A stretch of 64,000 nt of DNA, taken from positions 16,473,234 to 16,537,233 of the forward strand of contig NC_049903.1 in the NCBI RefSeq assembly GCF_001411555.2, read 5' to 3'. The position numbers and the translations under genes are program-made. The stretch is from Juglans regia. Its lineage: Eukaryota > Streptophyta > Magnoliopsida > Fagales > Juglandaceae. The number at the start of each line of letters is the position of its first letter. Within the stretch, counting starts at the first letter, position 1. Positions 59,221 through 64,000 of the stretch are shown one piece after another. The notes beneath the pieces were generated by a model. It made no database searches. It was not told where the DNA came from and saw only the letters and a list, made by a program, of their open reading frames with translations.

Positions 59221-62200
59221 AAGAATGTTTACACACTTTCAGAAGGAATCCATTTGATCTTATTAGACGAAAATGATCGGTTTTAGTTTTCTGCATTCAT
59301 GTTTTCTGGGGGTACAAGATATTTGGTTGATTCTCTCTCTGTTTTTTTTTTTCTTTCCCATTCAAATTTCTGATGGCATCATTTCCTTTGTAGCACGAGA
59401 GCCTTCTAGAAGTGCTGCAAACAGGCTTTCGAGACCTTTGACTGGAGAAGATGGGAAGATTTACGTTTGTTCAGGGAAGAATTTGTATGCATTTGAAAGT
59501 AATGGTACCATTTCTTGGACCATAAATCTTGGGTACACATGCCATGCTGGTATGGCTCCAGTTCATGGCAGTCGAGGGAAGGTACACGATTTTTTTCCAG
59601 TTTTATCTCTGAACTACAAACTTTTATGTGACTTTATTACGAGATTGCAATGCGCTTAGATGAACTATTCACTGTAGTTGTACATACGCTTTCATTCAAT
59701 TTTATCGCTTAATATTACCGGGAACGTTATTGTTTTGTGGTTATTATATCCAGATATATTTAGTCGCAGAAAACAGAGTCCTGAAGATAAGCTTTTTAGA
59801 CATTGCAACTTCCCCACCTGCTACTGAAGTTTTCTTTGGTCCAGTACCAGATCAAGAGGGACTGCTTGAAATTATTGGGCTCTCAGTAAGCACAATGAGT
59901 TCATCTGTATTTATCAATGTCAAGAATCGAGGACTTTTTGCATACATGACACGTGGACAACTACTTTGGAGTGCCGGACCTATGCTTGACCGATTTGGCT
60001 ACCGTCTAGGTTGCAGGAAAAATGTTACAGGTTGTTATTTTACTTCGGCGCCCATGGTTGATCAATGCGAAGCTAGTATATATGTAAGGTTTGCTTATCC
60101 CTTTTTCCATTCACTCTTTTTGCTGGAATTTGGGATAAACCCACTTGATAAAATTTTGAACTTTGATCAACCCTCTTCTCAAATTCAAGCTTTGATGGTT
60201 TCAATGAACCGATTTGCTTTGATAGTTTCACTGGAAATTCTCAATGTTTCCAGGACTAGTCTCTGTTTCCACCCAAACTTTCTAGCTTATTGACCTGTAT
60301 TTACTTACGTTATGCATTGGCAGATTTCAAATACTGTAGGGGAATTATATTGTCTGTCGATCCGTAGCCCTAACCTCAAATGGATCCAGGATTTTAGTTC
60401 TCTCGACAAGATTTTCACCATCACCCCTGGAAACAATGGTCGTTTGTATGTCACTGTACCAGCTAAGGCCCTTTTGCTGGCACTAGATGCTTCTTCCGGT
60501 ACTGTTTTATGGCAGAGAAGTATCGGCCCCTTGAGTACAGCAGAATGCACACCAGTTGTTGATTCTCATGGTAACTACATTTACTCAAATACTTCGTACC
60601 ATAAATCTGTCATCCCATACAGATTTGGGATTTGTCGATTAGTACGCTATAAATTTGAAATACATGTGCTTAGTTTATGTTTTTAATTTTGCTTACCGTA
60701 TGTACCACTAGAAGTGAAATTAGCTGTGATTTTAGTTTGGTTTTTTCTTCAGAAATTTTTAAACCATTCGATATTTTTTTTTCCTTTTATTTGTGTAATT
60801 GTTAGGACCTTCTTTGATGTATCAGGTTGGGTATCCATTGGCTCACTAGATGGGTTCCTATACTCATTTTCACCGACTGGGATACTTAGGAAGTTTTCAA
60901 AAGAACATACACTGCATTTTGTTGTTCAAGTTGGTCCACTGCTTGACTGTTCTGGCTATGCAGTTTATCTTTCTCAGACAGAAATGGAGGGAAAGATCGG
61001 CCGCACAATTGATGAATACACTTACTTCTCAGCAATGCGACCGAAAACTGTAATCTTCACTCTGTTGGTTCCAGCAATTGGGACCATCTATTGGTCTGAA
61101 AGCTCTCCTGGTGATTTCAGTCTTCAGTTATCTTTCCTCAAAATTGAGTTTTCATTGTTTGAACTTGTTTCCTTTTAAATAAAATGTTTAGGGATTTTAC
61201 ATACTCAGAAATGCTTTCATTGGAATGTCTCAGGTCAGTTCTCGTCCTTATTATCTGAGAGTGATTTGCGCCAATTTGTACTGGATGAGGGGATCCTTCT
61301 TGCTTTCTTTGCTGCCTCAAGTGAGATTCTCCTACAAAGCACATGTTATAATTACATTTTGCACTTTGATAATTCTGCTGTGTTTGGGCATAGAGATTAA
61401 ACATCTTTGGTTAAATCTTTTACACATTTCTAGCGACAAAGTCTTAATTGAACTGTTTCTGAATTCTAGATTAGTTTCTCACGTCTTGATCATTGCAATT
61501 GATGCAGAGATCCACAGCCCACTGCAATGTCGCAGCAAATGTAAACATTCTTGTGTTACCCTGATCCTTTACTTCAAACTGTGAACTTCTATCTAATAAT
61601 TTTTTTTCGATCATTACCAGATCAGAAGCTTGCATCCAGCTGTTCGCAAGCAAGTCCCAAGCATATCGTCATCTACACAGGTAAGTTGGCAACCTTCTGC
61701 ATATTCTACTTAAAGAGAATGACGTTCGGAGTGTTACTTACGAACTGTCATTAATACTCTTTCTCAGGTAACGAAAGAGCAATAATATGGCTTCTGCTCT
61801 TTGAATCTGCTGTACTCATTATTCTAGCTGGGATCGTACGATTCTGTTGTGTATTTTGGAGGAAAAAGAAGCTTCAAGGTCAAAACCTTGGAAGTTTCCT
61901 AGAAAAGCGAGTAAGAGCTTTGATTCCTAGTAATTTTTTTTCCCTGAAATTAACAATAGAATAAGAGCTTTGAATCCATATAATGTTGTCTTCAATAGCC
62001 TGACAATAGTTTTCGGTCTTTCAGCGTTCCCTCCAGCTAAAAAAGAAAGTCTTCGACAGGACAATTACAGAGCTTAAGCAGAAAGCAGCAAAGGAGGTAG
62101 TGGCCAATGAAGTTGCTGAAAAGTTGGGGGAGATGGTACGAGAAAGGGAAGGCATAGAGAGGAAGCTCTCAACAACATACAGTCTGGGCAAGGATAGGAC

Positions 62201-62624
62201 TGGATCTCTCTCAAAATCTCTGCTTCCACTATATGATGGGAAAGCAAGGAGCTACTCTTTTCAAGGTGTAATGAAAGAGAGCGTGACAGTATTCCACACA
62301 CTTAGTGACACTACTTCTGGAGAAAGCAGCAGTGAGAAAGAGACCGACTCGGAATTTCACGATGAGGAATCAACAGCAAAAGCAAAGGCACCCATGGAAG
62401 CAGAAAGCTCAAGCGATGAAGGGAGCTTTGGAAGAGACTACGGGAGAAGTCCATTAGTGATCACCGCATCAAGTTCAAGAGGCTTACCGATCCATTTCCA
62501 AACAATGGAGCAAGAAGCAGGGGAAGTGAAGATCATGCATGATGAGGAGGAAATTGAATCCACCCGATCAAGTGGTAGCAAATTAAGGTTAACGAGAAGG
62601 AAGGCCTTGTCTTCAACGAATTAG
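59041..62624 (+). CDS. GEX3: GAMETE EXPRESSED 3 (PQQ-like beta-propeller ectodomain, one membrane span)
   Basis: Ten exons: 59041-59152, 59394-59581, 59754-60083, 60324-60570, 60826-61110, 61234-61320, 61508-61540, 61621-61680, 61768-61910, 62025-62624. Phases close to 694 codons plus TAG. A signal peptide (MPMIQHVLFLLLLF) leads to a long ectodomain of PQQ/quinoprotein-like repeats (GEDGKIYVCSGKNLYAFESNG; GNNGRLYVTVPAKALLLALDASSGTVLWQ; WVSIGSLDGFLYSF). One membrane span (about residues 451-475) is followed by RKKK, a charged coiled region (LKKKVFDRTITELKQKAAKEV) and a Ser/Glu-rich cytoplasmic tail. In Arabidopsis GEX3 is a plasma-membrane protein of gametes needed for micropylar pollen-tube guidance and early embryogenesis. 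The first intron begins with a CT/CA microsatellite directly at the donor (G|GTCTCT). The start is the only ATG before the signal peptide and is close to LTR-like sequence. Confidence 0.93.
59153..59217 (+). repeat. (CT)n(CA)n microsatellite beginning at the GEX3 exon 1 donor
   Basis: The intron starts GT and continues as an uninterrupted CT run that turns into a CA run ending near 59217. The donor context GTCTCT lacks the usual GTAAG. Exon 1 must end at 59152, because its phase 1 is the one that joins the acceptor at 59393 to give the conserved frame. Confidence 0.85.
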
Positions 62625-63110
62625 AGAGCTAGAATTGATCATATTTGTGAGTGTATATATACACTCACAAATGAGATGAACTAGTTTGAAAATCTATTAC
62701 AAGTTTAATTGCTTATTTACACATTTAATACACTATTGATATAAAAATATTCCACATTAATTGGCAACAAGAAATTAAATATATATGTACGTTGATTTCG
62801 TGTATTTCCTCCTGCGCATGATATAATGCTTCGATGAACCAATGGCATGCATGCATTCATGAGGAGGCAAAAACCTGATTGTTTGATAAGGCAGTCGGCA
62901 GATATAGCATAACAAGTACGAGGATTACTACATCAATATCATGTCGTGGGGAATAAGAAATGGAGGTTATACACTCACCCCGCCAAAGTAGGGTACAAAG
63001 TAGTTGTTAAACATGGATTACTCCCACATCACGTACGTACACGTTTTGAACTGACATCGATCGTAGTACTGTTCATAACCGTTTTAATTACTTCCAAGAG
63101 TAAGTAGTAA
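62625..63110. repeat. GEX3 3' flank and duplicated block, paralogous to 48503-48835 and 51288-51540
   Basis: A perfect short inverted repeat 'gtgagtgtatatatacactcac' (62647-62668) could act as a hairpin in the GEX3 3' region. From 62686 the sequence follows the block at 48705-48830, and from 62793 to 63035 the block at 51288-51540. The last part (63050-63105) resembles 48020-48105. No gene lies in it. Confidence 0.8.
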
Positions 63111-63164
63111 GTACCAGACTATGATATACTCGCACAAATTACACAATCACCCAGAACCTTATCC

Positions 63165-64000
63165 ATGGCTTCCATTTCTGCACGTACTCTTCTCTTCATC
63201 TTCTCCCTAGTTTATACCTTATCTCCTGTTATACTCTCAGCATCAGTGGTGGAAGACCTCACCAAATTACAACCACCACCAGATTTCAACTCCACAATCA
63301 TGACCAACTGCTTCAATAACCCATCTTTAAGATACTGTAACTTCTCGCCTATGGACCTAACGGAAATCTTCAGATCCACCATTGTTGCAAGCCATCTTTG
63401 CAATGAGTCGAAGAACCCAAACTGTGCGGAATCATTCCCCAAAATAGACCTCCGAAGCCGCCCAAAGGTTGCGCCACTCTACTTGTCGTTCAGTTTCTTC
63501 TGGAAGTACTGCCCATTGACCATCCTATTGATTGATTTGTCCAACAATTCTTTGAAGGGTAGTTTTCCAATTGATGTCCTCAACTGCACCCAGATCCAAG
63601 CCCTTGATTTGAGCCATAATAAGCTTTCTGGTGATGTCCCAGTACAGAGCATCTCCTCCCTTACCAACCTTACAGTTTTTAATCTCTCGTACAATCACTT
63701 TTCTGAAAGTAAAATGTCTGATACCGAGTTCTTTAAACGGTTTAATGCTTCGAGTTTTCTTCATTCGGGCCTCCTTCCAGACCGGAAGAAGTTTACTATG
63801 AAGGCTGTATTCTTATTGGTTTGTTTTCCTATCTTAGTGATTGTGACAGTCGGTTGCTTCGGGTGTCTGTGTCTCCGAAGACCTGATTTTCTGCCCAGAA
63901 TGTTTCGTAGAAAGAACAAGTTCACACCACCGATGCTTAAGGCAGCAACTGGGGGGTTTTCCAGGAAGAATTTGGTGGGAAAGAGCGAGGGTGTTGATAT
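63165..64000 (+). CDS. LRR receptor-like kinase, N-terminal part (runs off the window)
   Basis: An open frame from the ATG at 63165 to the end, 278 codons and two bases, no intron seen so far. A signal peptide (MASISARTLLFIFSLVYTLS) leads to a Cys-containing cap region (Cys at about 49, 58, 79, 87), then two or three leucine-rich repeats (ILLIDLSNNSLKGSFP, IQALDLSHNKLSGDVP, LTVFNLSYNHFSES; about residues 120-182). A membrane span follows (about 213-237, AVFLLVCFPILVIVTVGCFGC), then a basic stop-transfer stretch. The intracellular part begins FTPPMLKAATGGFSRKNLVGKSEGVD, the typical start of an RLK kinase domain. The Gly loop there is degenerate (VGKSEGVD rather than GxGxxGxV), so the kinase may be inactive; the rest lies outside the window. 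Likely a plasma-membrane receptor with an unknown ligand. Confidence 0.85.
   Translation, partial: MASISARTLLFIFSLVYTLSPVILSASVVEDLTKLQPPPDFNSTIMTNCFNNPSLRYCNFSPMDLTEIFRSTIVASHLCNESKNPNCAESFPKIDLRSRPKVAPLYLSFSFFWKYCPLTILLIDLSNNSLKGSFPIDVLNCTQIQALDLSHNKLSGDVPVQSISSLTNLTVFNLSYNHFSESKMSDTEFFKRFNASSFLHSGLLPDRKKFTMKAVFLLVCFPILVIVTVGCFGCLCLRRPDFLPRMFRRKNKFTPPMLKAATGGFSRKNLVGKSEGVD

Noticed and set aside
61225..61584. Plus-strand frame of 119 codons within GEX3
   Set aside because: It is read in another frame across GEX3 exons 6 and 7 and their introns; the spliced GEX3 frame explains the coding signal.
1..64000. CRISPR arrays, bacterial operons or phage genes
   Set aside because: Nothing of the kind is present. 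Repeats are transposon or microsatellite type and the genes are intron-containing plant genes.

Overview
The window is nuclear DNA of a eudicot plant. The evidence is GT-AG spliced genes, AT-rich intergenic sequence, and proteins of plant-only families (patellin, class III peroxidase, plant bHLH, GEX3, LRR receptor-like kinase). A dense layer of plant transposons fits too: hAT, Tourist-like MITEs, CACTA-like elements, L1-type LINEs and solo LTRs. The MITE set resembles what I associate with woody Fagales such as walnut, pecan or oak relatives, but that is a guess.

Layout. 1-8190: transposon-rich, with a complete but broken 4.26-kb hAT element (1660-5920) and pieces of a related element head to head with it. 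8198-10050 (-): PATL4-type patellin, four coding exons. 10.3-19.4 kb: intergenic, small MITEs, a TRIM-like repeat pair, no supported gene. 19491-21076 (-): class III peroxidase, two exons. 21.6-26.2 kb: LTR, fold-back elements and MITEs. 26343-37628 (+): organellar primase homolog (zinc ribbon plus TOPRIM) in 13 exons that splice into one open frame of 372 codons; its introns carry at least three LINE pieces and three MITEs. 37.7-51.5 kb: nested transposons and diverged repeat blocks. 52121-53338 (+): bHLH52/53-type transcription factor. 53.4-59.0 kb: repeat blocks, then LTR-like sequence reaching the start of the next gene. 59041-62624 (+): GEX3, ten exons, 694 codons. 63165-64000 (+): start of an LRR receptor-like kinase that runs off the window.

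The genes do not form a pathway. The main context signal is that the primase homolog, the bHLH and the PATL4-type patellin lie together, as I recall their Arabidopsis counterparts doing on chromosome 1 (At1g30660, At1g30670, At1g30690); here a peroxidase and many transposons lie between them. I found no evidence of a wholly new biological system. The most unusual items are the reiterated blocks around the bHLH gene and GEX3, the LTR-like sequence against the GEX3 start, the microsatellite starting at a GEX3 splice donor, and the palindromic minisatellite in the hAT element.

Exon boundaries were read by eye from splice sites, frame and family conservation. No alignment or database search was run.
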